Source: Armatimonadota bacterium (lineage in GTDB: Bacteria; Armatimonadota; Armatimonadia; Armatimonadales; Armatimonadaceae). Taken from it: a stretch of DNA of 10,089 nt. Under the pieces are notes generated by a model. The model worked only from the letters and a program-made list of their open reading frames with translations, made no database searches and was not told the origin of the DNA. The position numbers and the translations under genes were made by a program. Shown here piece by piece: positions 1 to 5,573 of this stretch. Position 1 is the first letter of the stretch, and each line of letters starts with the position of its first letter. Where the stretch lies: the NCBI GenBank assembly GCA_030833025.1, contig JAURHZ010000068.1, positions 1-10,089 on the forward strand. The letters are read 5' to 3'.

Positions 1-5
1 GGTTC

Positions 6-386
6 ATGGATATCCCGGCATTTACGGATCCACTCCCAGGCGACATTGTCGAAATGCTTCCTAAAGGGGCGGATAAGCCCACAAAAGTGAATGTCTATGA
101 GCTGGGAGGCTTTCTTGACAGCGCGTATCTTGCCCGTATCGATGCCTCTCCAGTGACCCTTGCAGCGCTTGGTAGCAAGATTGGAAAGTCATCTACTAAG
201 TCTCCGGGTGCGTTGTTCTTTAGCTTCGCGCCGTATTGGTGGCCAAATAGTATGCCAGCCGGTGGCAAGGTTTATAGAACGCTTGATCAGCCGTTCTCAA
301 CGTATCCGGGGGATGGCACGTATTACACGATGCTTATAGATCCAACGGGGACCCGTGCGTGGATCCACGTCTTTCACGGTTTCTGA
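6..386 (+). CDS. Hypothetical protein, probably 5'-truncated by the window edge
   Basis: This frame is open from the left edge of the window to a TGA at 384-386. The first ATG is at base 6, but the codon before it is also open and only five upstream bases are visible, so the true start may lie outside and ATG6 may be an internal Met. The visible 126 residues are soluble-looking, with no membrane segment or signal peptide. They are rich in Gly, Pro and aromatic residues, with a WW pair in APYWWPNSMPAGGKVYR near residues 76-92 and an aromatic C-terminal stretch ending HVFHGF. The alternation of short hydrophobic runs suggests a compact beta-rich fold, which is inference. I do not recognise a family and assign no function. 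It ends 13 bp before the convergent TerC-family gene, with no terminator hairpin between them. Confidence 0.6.
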   Translation: MDIPAFTDPLPGDIVEMLPKGADKPTKVNVYELGGFLDSAYLARIDASPVTLAALGSKIGKSSTKSPGALFFSFAPYWWPNSMPAGGKVYRTLDQPFSTYPGDGTYYTMLIDPTGTRAWIHVFHGF

Positions 387-399
387 TTGTCGCTAGATA

Positions 400-1200
400 T
401 TAATGGGCTTCAGGAACATCTACCGCTGCACCATCATCGGTTACCGGAATAGTCGAGCTAGCATCCACCATCGCTGTTTCATCGATTCCCGGAGTGGTTG
501 CAGGACCCTTGCGGACGGCATCCACGGCACCGGCGACAACCAACAATCCGAACACTGGCCAGAAGACGGCTTCTGGCATGGATGGCAGGTGCTGATGCTG
601 CGACAGACCAAAGAGGTGAAGGGCTTCAAATCCGAGCTTTACGCCGGCCCAGCCGACTAAGAGATAGGCGACATTGTCGAGCGATGGGTATTTCTTGACG
701 AGGCCAATCAGGATCTGAGCGGTGACGCGAAGGAGGAGCATACCGAGGAAGCCACCGAGGTAGACAATCCAGATCTTTGAGCGATTCGGGACAAGAGCGA
801 CGGCTACGAGAATCGAGTCGATGGCAAAGAACAGATCGGTAATCGCAATCTGCATGATGGTGATGCCAAAGCCCTTGTGGGACTCCATTTCTTGGACATC
901 ATCCGGGAGACCACCCTCACCCTTAGACTTACTGATGAAGTGTTTGATGGTCAGGAAGAGGAGGTAGCACGATCCAAGGCCGCAGACCCACCAGAGACCA
1001 ATCAGGTAGCTGGCGAGGCCAATTCCGATGGATCGGAGGCCAAATGCCATCGCAAGGCCAATCCAGAGTGCCTTCTGCTGCTGCTTTGGACCCAGATGGC
1101 GTACCAACAGGGCGATAACGAGCGCATTATCAGCTGAAAGGAGACCTTCCAGGAACACGAGAGAGGTGATTGAAAGGAGATCAGAAGGCGCAAAAGTCAT
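400..1200 (-). CDS. TerC/YkoY-family integral membrane protein
   Basis: A 266-residue polytopic inner-membrane protein with about seven hydrophobic segments. The first carries FLEGLLSADNALVIA (D24, N25) and the fourth carries ITDLFFAIDSI (D122, D128); these paired acidic membrane motifs mark the TerC family. Family members (TerC, Alx, YkoY, YceF) are linked to tellurite resistance and, more recently, to manganese export and metallation of exported proteins, so a metal-ion efflux role is likely by family only. Most members have a Glu three residues before the first Asp of the second motif; here it is Ala119. A polar tail of about 35 residues follows the last helix and looks disordered. I chose ATG1200 because the upstream extension is not family-like and would overlap the divergent lipoprotein gene. 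Shine-Dalgarno is weak: an AGGA lies about 14 nt upstream. No yybP-ykoY riboswitch fits in the 57-bp upstream gap. Confidence 0.9.
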   Translation of the reverse strand: MTFAPSDLLSITSLVFLEGLLSADNALVIALLVRHLGPKQQQKALWIGLAMAFGLRSIGIGLASYLIGLWWVCGLGSCYLLFLTIKHFISKSKGEGGLPDDVQEMESHKGFGITIMQIAITDLFFAIDSILVAVALVPNRSKIWIVYLGGFLGMLLLRVTAQILIGLVKKYPSLDNVAYLLVGWAGVKLGFEALHLFGLSQHQHLPSMPEAVFWPVFGLLVVAGAVDAVRKGPATTPGIDETAMVDASSTIPVTDDGAAVDVPEAH

Positions 1201-1244
1201 AACGAGTCCGTATATCCTACCACTGCAAGGTAACGTTGCTGGGG

Positions 1245-1250
1245 TACGAT
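1245..1250 (+). promoter_or_regulatory. Candidate -10 hexamer of a leaderless promoter
   Basis: TACGAT lies exactly 7 nt before the ATG of the BMP lipoprotein gene, and no Shine-Dalgarno sequence sits at normal spacing (only GGGG, 13 nt upstream). A -10 box at this distance would start transcription at or next to the ATG, giving a leaderless mRNA. The -35 region is not recognisable, so this rests on one hexamer and its spacing. Confidence 0.35.
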
Positions 1251-1257
1251 AGCAGAC

Positions 1258-2367
1258 ATGAGACACCAATTGACCCGACGCACTGTCTTGCAGCTGGCAT
1301 CATCGATGCCATTGATTGCGGCAGGTTCCTTGCTCTCCGGATGTCCACAGCGTACCCAGTACACAAGTCCAAAGGGTATTGAAAAGGGGACAACGGGAGG
1401 ATTTGGAAATGCCCGTCCAAAGCCGACTAAGGTTGGGCTTGTGACCGATATCGCGGGTGTGAACGATAAGTCCTTCAATGCCATGGCAGCCCTTGGTCTC
1501 GAGCGTGTCCGGACAGAGCTAAAACTGCCGGTCAAGATCATCGAGAGCCGCCAAAATGCGGACTACGTCAACAACCTCTCACAGCTTGCGCGCGCTGGCT
1601 ATGAAGTTGTGTTTGCGGTTGGCTTCCTGATGCGTCAGGCGACAAACGATGTCGCAGCACGGTTCCCCGATACGACATTTATTATCATCGATGCAGAATC
1701 GCCAACCTTATCGAATTGCGCTGGTATCCAGTACCGAGAAGAGGAAGGCTGCTTCTTGGTGGGTTACCTCGGTGCCTTAATGTCAACGACGGGTGTCCTT
1801 GGTTTTGTTGGCGGCCTCGATGTCCCGTTGATCAAGAAGTACGAGGTTGCGTATCAAGCGGGTGCGATCCATGCGCGCAAGGATGTCGAAATCCGCGTCG
1901 GGTATGCGGGTAGCTTTGATGACCCACAAAAGGGTCAGGAGATTGCGAAGCTGCAGCTGTCCACAAAGGCTGATGTCATTTTCCACGCTGCGGGCAAAAC
2001 GGGTATTGGGGTTATCAAGGCGATTGCAGCATCCCCAAAGGGGAATTATGCGATTGGAACAGACCGTAACCAAGATGGCGATGCGCCCGGACGCGTGCTG
2101 ACCAGTCTGGTCAAGCGTGTTGACCTCGCGGTATTCGAGTCCGTTGATGCACTCGTCAAGGGAACATTCACTCCGGGGTCGATTACCAAGGGGCTGAAAG
2201 AGAAGTGGATTGATCTGACTGACTTTGCGTACACCAAGGATGCGATTGGTCCAGACCGCCTTGCAAAGCTCGATGCTTGCCGAAAGGAAATCCTTGCGGG
2301 AACGATTCGGCCACCGATGACGCAAGTTCAGTTTGATGCCTATGTAAAGGCATCCGACAAATCCTAA
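1258..2367 (+). CDS. BMP-family (PnrA/Med-like) substrate-binding lipoprotein
   Basis: A 369-residue exported solute-binding protein of the BMP family, whose members (PnrA/TmpC, Med) bind purine nucleosides or related ligands for ABC importers. The N-terminus has twin arginines (R7, R8), a hydrophobic stretch and a lipobox LLSGC with the acylated Cys at 29, so it should be a membrane-anchored lipoprotein. After a low-complexity linker (about 30-57) comes the periplasmic-binding fold starting KVGLVTDIAGVNDKSFN (58-74), where the DKSFN motif is the family's hallmark. Further family-like stretches are EEEGCFLVGYLGALM, GFVGGLDVPLIKKYEVAYQAGA and AIGTDRNQDGDAPGRVLTS. Length is normal for the family. 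No ABC ATPase or permease gene is in the window, so its transporter is elsewhere or it acts as a stand-alone sensor. The twin arginines hint at Tat export, but the rest of the Tat consensus is imperfect. The ligand cannot be predicted. Confidence 0.92.
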   Translation: MRHQLTRRTVLQLASSMPLIAAGSLLSGCPQRTQYTSPKGIEKGTTGGFGNARPKPTKVGLVTDIAGVNDKSFNAMAALGLERVRTELKLPVKIIESRQNADYVNNLSQLARAGYEVVFAVGFLMRQATNDVAARFPDTTFIIIDAESPTLSNCAGIQYREEEGCFLVGYLGALMSTTGVLGFVGGLDVPLIKKYEVAYQAGAIHARKDVEIRVGYAGSFDDPQKGQEIAKLQLSTKADVIFHAAGKTGIGVIKAIAASPKGNYAIGTDRNQDGDAPGRVLTSLVKRVDLAVFESVDALVKGTFTPGSITKGLKEKWIDLTDFAYTKDAIGPDRLAKLDACRKEILAGTIRPPMTQVQFDAYVKASDKS

Positions 2368-2393
2368 CTCTAAGGGTTTAGCTATAGGAGCAT

Positions 2394-2420
2394 GGGATGG
2401 ATGCCAGTGGCATCTATCCC
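2394..2420. terminator. Hairpin between convergent genes, possible bidirectional terminator
   Basis: Two 13-nt arms, GGGATGGATGCCA (2394-2406) and TGGCATCTATCCC (2408-2420), are complementary except for one G-U-type pair, giving a 12-bp stem with a 3-nt loop. The structure lies 26 bp after the stop of the BMP gene and covers the stop codon of the convergent HAD gene, the expected place for a shared terminator. Neither side has a U-tract, so it is not a canonical intrinsic terminator. Confidence 0.45.
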
Positions 2421-3085
2421 CTGAAGTGTTTATACACTCCGGTCGGATGCCACTCAGCAAGGGATGCGACAACTAGTGCACTCTCTGTGAAAGTCATGTG
2501 CGAGGTCATCGGGTTTGGGCAGACCACACAGTCACACCCAGCAGCTTCCGCTGCGATGGCACCGTTTTGGGAATCTTCAATGACAAGTGCTTCCGAAGGC
2601 GCGATTCCGAGGAACTCGCACGCTTTCTCAAAGATGTCTGGATGTGGTTTACGTCGACCCGGCCCGACATCATCGCGTGTCGCAAAGACATCAAAATGCG
2701 GTTGAATCCCGAGGCGTTCGGTGTGCGTGTCAACCCAGATGCGGGGTGAGCTGCTGGCGACTGCAAGACGGATACCAGTGGTTGTGGCGTGCGTCAACCA
2801 GTCACGGACTCCATCCCGGCAATCTTGCGTCTCAAGCATTGTGTGGAAAATGCGCCGCTGTTCTAGCCGGATCTCCTCGTAGAGGTCGGATGCTCCAAGC
2901 GCCTCTGAAAGGTAGTAAGCAGGCTCGAAAATGGCTGGGTCGTAGCCTTTTCCTACCGCCGCGTGGAAGGCATCGATTGGAAATACAATCCCATGCCGGG
3001 TGTAGATTTCCTGCCAGGATGCGCATTCTGGCGTCTCAGTGTCGAGGGTTGTGCCATCAAAGTCGAAGAGAATTGCTTTATACAT
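2414..3085 (-). CDS. HAD-superfamily hydrolase, sugar-phosphatase/beta-phosphoglucomutase-like
   Basis: A 223-residue cytoplasmic HAD hydrolase of the subfamily IA type with all four motifs. Motif I is DFDGTTLDTE, with nucleophile D8 and acid/base D10. Motif II is the Ser run SSS at 111-113. Motif III is K146 in GRRKPHPDIF. Motif IV is IEDSQNG with E170 and D171. The alpha-helical cap lies at about 15-85. The KPxPDxF and EDSxxG wording is typical of phosphatases and phosphomutases acting on small sugar phosphates (the PgmB, YniC and GPP type); the exact substrate is unknown. The frame runs further upstream, but ATG3085 has a strong AAGGAGG (3094-3100) 8 nt before it and begins right at the first beta strand, so it is the start. 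It is monocistronic and convergent with the BMP gene, sharing the hairpin at 2394-2420. Confidence 0.92.
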   Translation of the reverse strand: MYKAILFDFDGTTLDTETPECASWQEIYTRHGIVFPIDAFHAAVGKGYDPAIFEPAYYLSEALGASDLYEEIRLEQRRIFHTMLETQDCRDGVRDWLTHATTTGIRLAVASSSPRIWVDTHTERLGIQPHFDVFATRDDVGPGRRKPHPDIFEKACEFLGIAPSEALVIEDSQNGAIAAEAAGCDCVVCPNPMTSHMTFTESALVVASLAEWHPTGVYKHFRG

Positions 3086-3232
3086 AGGTGGTGCCTCCTT
3101 ATTATCACAGTGCATTGATGGGTTGTGACACACGATGCACATCATGACGTAGTCGATGCGAGCATTCATCCTCATCTAAATGGAATTGGCACTTCAAGTT
3201 AGACGATTGTCTCCGTCAAAATTCATGTACTC

Positions 3233-3315
3233 GCCTCAGTATGAACATATACAACCCACCCCTGTCGACCTACAATAGAAGTGGTAATTACGCCGCACCA
3301 GAGCTCATGCAGCCC
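3233..3315 (+). repeat. 83-bp direct repeat, copy 1 (promoter-bearing)
   Basis: This matches 3414-3496 at about 74 of 83 positions by direct reading, with no gaps and a constant offset of 181 bp. It contains TATACAACCCACC, CTGTCGACC, TACAATAGAAGTGGTAA and CGCCGCACCAG. Differences cluster at the left end, in the bases after GTGGTAA, and in the right half of the GCACCAG dyad. The copy directs transcription, if active, into a 98-bp spacer without a normal gene. Confidence 0.9.
3248..3276 (+). promoter_or_regulatory. Candidate sigma70-type promoter in repeat copy 1
   Basis: A -35-like TATACA (3248-3253) is separated by 17 bp from a good -10 TACAAT (3271-3276), predicting a start near 3283. The hexamers and spacing are the same in copy 2. 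No normal gene follows, only a 30-codon frame at 3307. Confidence 0.5.
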
Positions 3316-3399
3316 ACCGAACCAAGATCTGCTGATTGGCTTCTGAATCCTATTCTTGATGCGAAAGCGACCAGTGAAATCTTTACGTTTTTGCGATAG
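3307..3399 (+). other. 30-codon frame downstream of promoter copy 1, possible gene remnant
   Basis: An ATG at 3307 opens 30 codons ending in TAG (3397-3399), about 24 nt after the predicted start of promoter copy 1. The sequence ends LLNPILDAKATSEIFTFLR, amphipathic and protein-like, faintly recalling the first helix of winged-helix regulators; this resemblance is impressionistic. There is no Shine-Dalgarno sequence and stops follow in frame. It could be the truncated start of a gene once driven by copy 1, a small peptide, or chance. Confidence 0.15.
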
Positions 3400-3428
3400 A
3401 TTTTCTCGTAGATGCCTCATTTTCAACA

Positions 3429-3457
3429 TATACAACCCACCTCTGTCGACCTACAAT
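3429..3457 (+). promoter_or_regulatory. Candidate promoter of the Gfo/Idh oxidoreductase gene
   Basis: TATACA (3429-3434), 17 bp, TACAAT (3452-3457), predicting a transcription start near 3464 and a leader of about 46 nt that includes the dyad at 3476-3491 and GGAG at 3500-3503. Conservation of these elements between the two repeat copies supports function. Confidence 0.6.
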
Positions 3458-3475
3458 AGAAGTGGTAAACACGCC

Positions 3476-3491
3476 GCACCAGTGCTGGTGC
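3476..3491 (+). promoter_or_regulatory. Dyad GCACCAG-TG-CTGGTGC, candidate operator or leader hairpin
   Basis: Two perfect 7-nt inverted arms separated by TG lie just downstream of the predicted transcription start and 8 nt before the Shine-Dalgarno sequence. This is the usual place for a repressor operator. In RNA it could instead fold as a 6-bp stem with a GTGC loop. The matching site in copy 1 (3295-3310) keeps the left arm but has two mismatches in the right arm. Confidence 0.45.
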
Positions 3492-3509
3492 AGCCCTTTG
3501 GAGCACAAC

Positions 3510-4649
3510 ATGAGTCAATCAGTAGGAATCGGAATCATCGGATGCGAATCAATTGGAATCCGTGGAGCCCTAGACCACTTCGTCCTTGAGGACATGAAGG
3601 GGATCGCACACGTCGCAGCATGCTGTGACCCTGTGGATGGCCGCGCCGAAGCCGCCGCCGCAAAGTACGGTGTCCCAAAGGCCTACCGAACCGAAGATGA
3701 AGTCTTTGCTGATCCATCCGTGGATGCAGTCATCATCTGTTCGCCGATTGGCCTTCACTACGAGCAAGGCGTCAAGGCAATCGAAGCTGGCAAGCATATC
3801 CACTTCAACAAAACGATGACCGTAACCAGCGGCGAGGCAACCGACCTTATCGCACGTGCCGCTGCAAAGGGAGTTAATATCGTCGCATCCCCGGGCCAAA
3901 TGCTCCGGCCAACCAACCATAAGATCCGCGAAGCCATTCTTTCTGGACAGCTTGGTAAGCTCAGCTGGGCTGTCGCAGGTGCTGCATTTGGTAGCTACCA
4001 CGAAGGCGAGTCCGTGCGTACGGGAGATAGCCCACTCACCAACATCAACCCATCCTGGTACTGGCGCAAGCCGGGCGGCGGCCCACTCTATGACATGACT
4101 GTCTATGCGCTTCACTCTCTTACCGGCGTTCTTGGACCGGTAAAGCGTGTGACGGCGATGAGCGGTATTGGCATTAAGCAACGCGAGTTCAAGGGTGAGA
4201 TGTACGACTGCGATGCAGATGACAACACCGTTATTCTTGCAGACTTTGGCGACAATGTGTTCTCGTTCATCCATGGAACCTTCGCAGGAATGGTCTCCGA
4301 ATTCGGACAGCCAAGCTACTTTGGCGAAAAGGGCACCATTGTTGGCACCAAGCTGAACGGTGAGCCAATTGATTATCCTGGACGTGCTGAGGGACTTAGC
4401 CCGCTGCAGGTCACCCCGCACGTCAAGGCATTCCCAGCACACGGTCAGCTCGGTGAGCACCACGTTTGGGAAGACTCGATGCAACTTGTACGCTGGATTC
4501 GTGAAGGCAAGCCATCCATCGTCACCGCTGAGCATGCAGCTCACGTGATTGAAATCATCGAGGCTGGCTACAAGGCAGCCGAAACCGGGCAAGTCCAGAC
4601 ACTTGGGACATCGTTCAGCCTGCCAGCTGACCTAACAGAAGCTGCATAA
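3510..4649 (+). CDS. Gfo/Idh/MocA-family NAD(P)-dependent oxidoreductase
   Basis: A 379-residue cytoplasmic two-domain oxidoreductase of the Gfo/Idh/MocA family, which generally oxidises or reduces hydroxyls of sugars, inositols or sugar-like compounds. The Rossmann domain begins VGIGIIGCESIG (5-16), where many members have GCGxIG. It continues with ACCDP (37-41) for the dinucleotide and VIICSPIGLHYEQGVKAIEAGKH (74-96). The usual EKP lysine motif reads NKT here (100-102), with Lys101 kept. The C-terminal domain has KPGGGPLYDMTVYALH (187-202), with D195 in the family position and Tyr199 four residues later where many members have His. Length is normal. ATG3510 was chosen over an upstream ATG at 3462 because GGAG (3500-3503) precedes it by 6 nt and the Rossmann strand starts right after. 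It is a single-gene unit between its own promoter block and a terminator. Substrate is unknown; RhaB further along suggests sugar metabolism only loosely. Confidence 0.93.
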   Translation: MSQSVGIGIIGCESIGIRGALDHFVLEDMKGIAHVAACCDPVDGRAEAAAAKYGVPKAYRTEDEVFADPSVDAVIICSPIGLHYEQGVKAIEAGKHIHFNKTMTVTSGEATDLIARAAAKGVNIVASPGQMLRPTNHKIREAILSGQLGKLSWAVAGAAFGSYHEGESVRTGDSPLTNINPSWYWRKPGGGPLYDMTVYALHSLTGVLGPVKRVTAMSGIGIKQREFKGEMYDCDADDNTVILADFGDNVFSFIHGTFAGMVSEFGQPSYFGEKGTIVGTKLNGEPIDYPGRAEGLSPLQVTPHVKAFPAHGQLGEHHVWEDSMQLVRWIREGKPSIVTAEHAAHVIEIIEAGYKAAETGQVQTLGTSFSLPADLTEAA

Positions 4650-4670
4650 TCTCTACTAACCCAACGAAAC

Positions 4671-4704
4671 AAGACGCGGCTGGTAACAACCAGTCGCGTC
4701 TTTT
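4671..4704 (+). terminator. Intrinsic terminator of the Gfo/Idh gene
   Basis: Arms AAGACGCGGCTGGT (4671-4684) and ACCAGTCGCGTCTT (4689-4702) pair over 14 bp with one G-U, around an AACA loop, followed by TTTT. It starts 21 bp after the stop codon. This is the clearest Rho-independent terminator in the window. Confidence 0.88.
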
Positions 4705-4790
4705 GACATTTTGATGCATCTAATGTGGCAGCACGCAATCCATACCTGTAGGATTCGCAGATATCGCTGCATGGCGATGGAGCGTCCTTT

Positions 4791-5570
4791 ATGAAAACCA
4801 AACGTGCCTTTACACTGATTGAGCTGTTGGTCGTCATTGCCATCATCGCAATTCTTGCTGCGATTCTCTTTCCTGTGTTCGCATCTGCGCGGGAAAAAGC
4901 TCGCTCTGTGACCTGCCTTTCGAATATGAAGCAGCTTGGTTTGTCGCTCACGATGTACACCACTGACTACGATGAGTGCTACCCGATGACTGCTAACTAC
5001 GGCGTTGCATCCAAACCGATCTGGACCGAGCAGCTATTCCCATACTTCAAGTCAAAGGACGTTGTTAAGTGTCCATCGGCCAAACAGCCAGGCTACGCGG
5101 CCGATTGGAACACGCGCGGCTATTCATCGGTGGGAATGACAGCTCTCGCAGCGTTTGACCCAACGCAGGTGGAAGGTTTCTCCGATGTCCTTTCAGAGGC
5201 ATCCCTTTTGGAAGTTGCGCGTACACCATTGCTCGGAGAGACACCGAATGCGCCAGCCGGTGGCCCGCTCGGTCGCTACCGGGGGCATAATTTTGACCCG
5301 TGTGTGAGCGAATGGGTCGTTCCATCGACGGAGGATGATCAGCTTATCCCACCGCGGATTGCCGACATCGATCTTGTTGCCGCACGACCAGACCTCGCCG
5401 CTGGGCGACTTAAGCCTTTGTTTGCCCGCCACCACACGGATGGCAAGGGCAATGGGCGGGTGAACCTCATCATGGCGGATGGTCACGCAAAGTCCTATTC
5501 GGCTAATCAGGTTGCCGCGCGCGGAGCAGGTGCAAACCTCCTGTGGCGATTCCGAAAGTGTCCTTACTAG
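4791..5570 (+). CDS. Prepilin-type pseudopilin with H-Xn-DG C-terminal motif (DUF1559-like)
   Basis: A 259-residue exported pilin-like protein. A short basic leader MKTKRA precedes FTLIELLVVIAIIAILAA, the class III signal processed by prepilin peptidase between A6 and F7; Glu11 is the conserved +5 Glu. The hydrophobic helix runs to about residue 30 and is followed by FPVFASAREKAR and CLSNMKQLG, standard for the large DUF1559/pseudopilin families of Armatimonadota and Planctomycetota. The C-terminal half has KCPS (93-96) and HHTDGKGNGRVNLIMADGH (214-232), the H-Xn-DG motif with a longer loop (14 residues after H215) than the usual nine. GGAG (4779-4782) lies 8 nt before the ATG. Such proteins occur in many copies per genome and probably sit in cell-surface or type II secretion-like filaments, but individual roles are mostly unknown. 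No pilus assembly genes are nearby. Its stop is 3 bp from the convergent rhaB stop. Confidence 0.93.
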   Translation: MKTKRAFTLIELLVVIAIIAILAAILFPVFASAREKARSVTCLSNMKQLGLSLTMYTTDYDECYPMTANYGVASKPIWTEQLFPYFKSKDVVKCPSAKQPGYAADWNTRGYSSVGMTALAAFDPTQVEGFSDVLSEASLLEVARTPLLGETPNAPAGGPLGRYRGHNFDPCVSEWVVPSTEDDQLIPPRIADIDLVAARPDLAAGRLKPLFARHHTDGKGNGRVNLIMADGHAKSYSANQVAARGAGANLLWRFRKCPY

Positions 5571-5573
5571 AGC

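Larger units (their letters stand above)
3414..3496 (+). repeat. 83-bp direct repeat, copy 2 (promoter of the Gfo/Idh gene)
   Basis: The second copy of the block at 3233-3315. It ends 3 bp before the GGAG Shine-Dalgarno of the Gfo/Idh gene, so it forms nearly all of that gene's promoter and 5' leader. Unlike copy 1, its GCACCAG dyad is perfect. Confidence 0.9.
3086..3509. other. 424-bp gene-free stretch carrying a duplicated promoter block
   Basis: No reading frame here looks like a normal protein. The first half (3101-3232) is upstream of the HAD gene and contains GATAAT on the minus strand (3101-3106), which sits too close to the AAGGAGG to be a trusted promoter, and a loose dyad GTGCAT...ATGCAC (3110-3140). 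The second half holds two copies of an 83-bp repeat, described separately, the second of which leads into the Gfo/Idh gene. Confidence 0.7.

Noticed and set aside
1201..1257. Manganese (yybP-ykoY) riboswitch upstream of the TerC-family gene
   Set aside because: Only 57 bp separate the divergent genes and no conserved riboswitch core is visible.
1783..2472. 229-codon minus-strand frame opposite the BMP gene
   Set aside because: Antisense shadow: no recognisable motif, and it runs through the end of a well-supported gene and the convergent hairpin.
2587..3087. 166-codon plus-strand frame opposite the HAD gene
   Set aside because: Sequence rich in Arg, Cys and Trp without motifs, opposite a complete HAD protein.
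3223..3435. 70-codon minus-strand frame across the repeats
   Set aside because: It is created by reading the promoter repeats backwards; composition is not protein-like and it has no ribosome-binding site.
3233..3496. Two-unit CRISPR-like array or insertion-sequence ends
   Set aside because: Repeat length (83 bp), only two units, direct orientation and internal promoter elements do not fit a CRISPR array, and no transposase or terminal inverted repeats are present.
3570..4592. 340-codon minus-strand frame opposite the Gfo/Idh gene
   Set aside because: It lies wholly within a gene with clear family motifs, has no family-like sequence itself and is rich in Cys and His as expected of an antisense frame.
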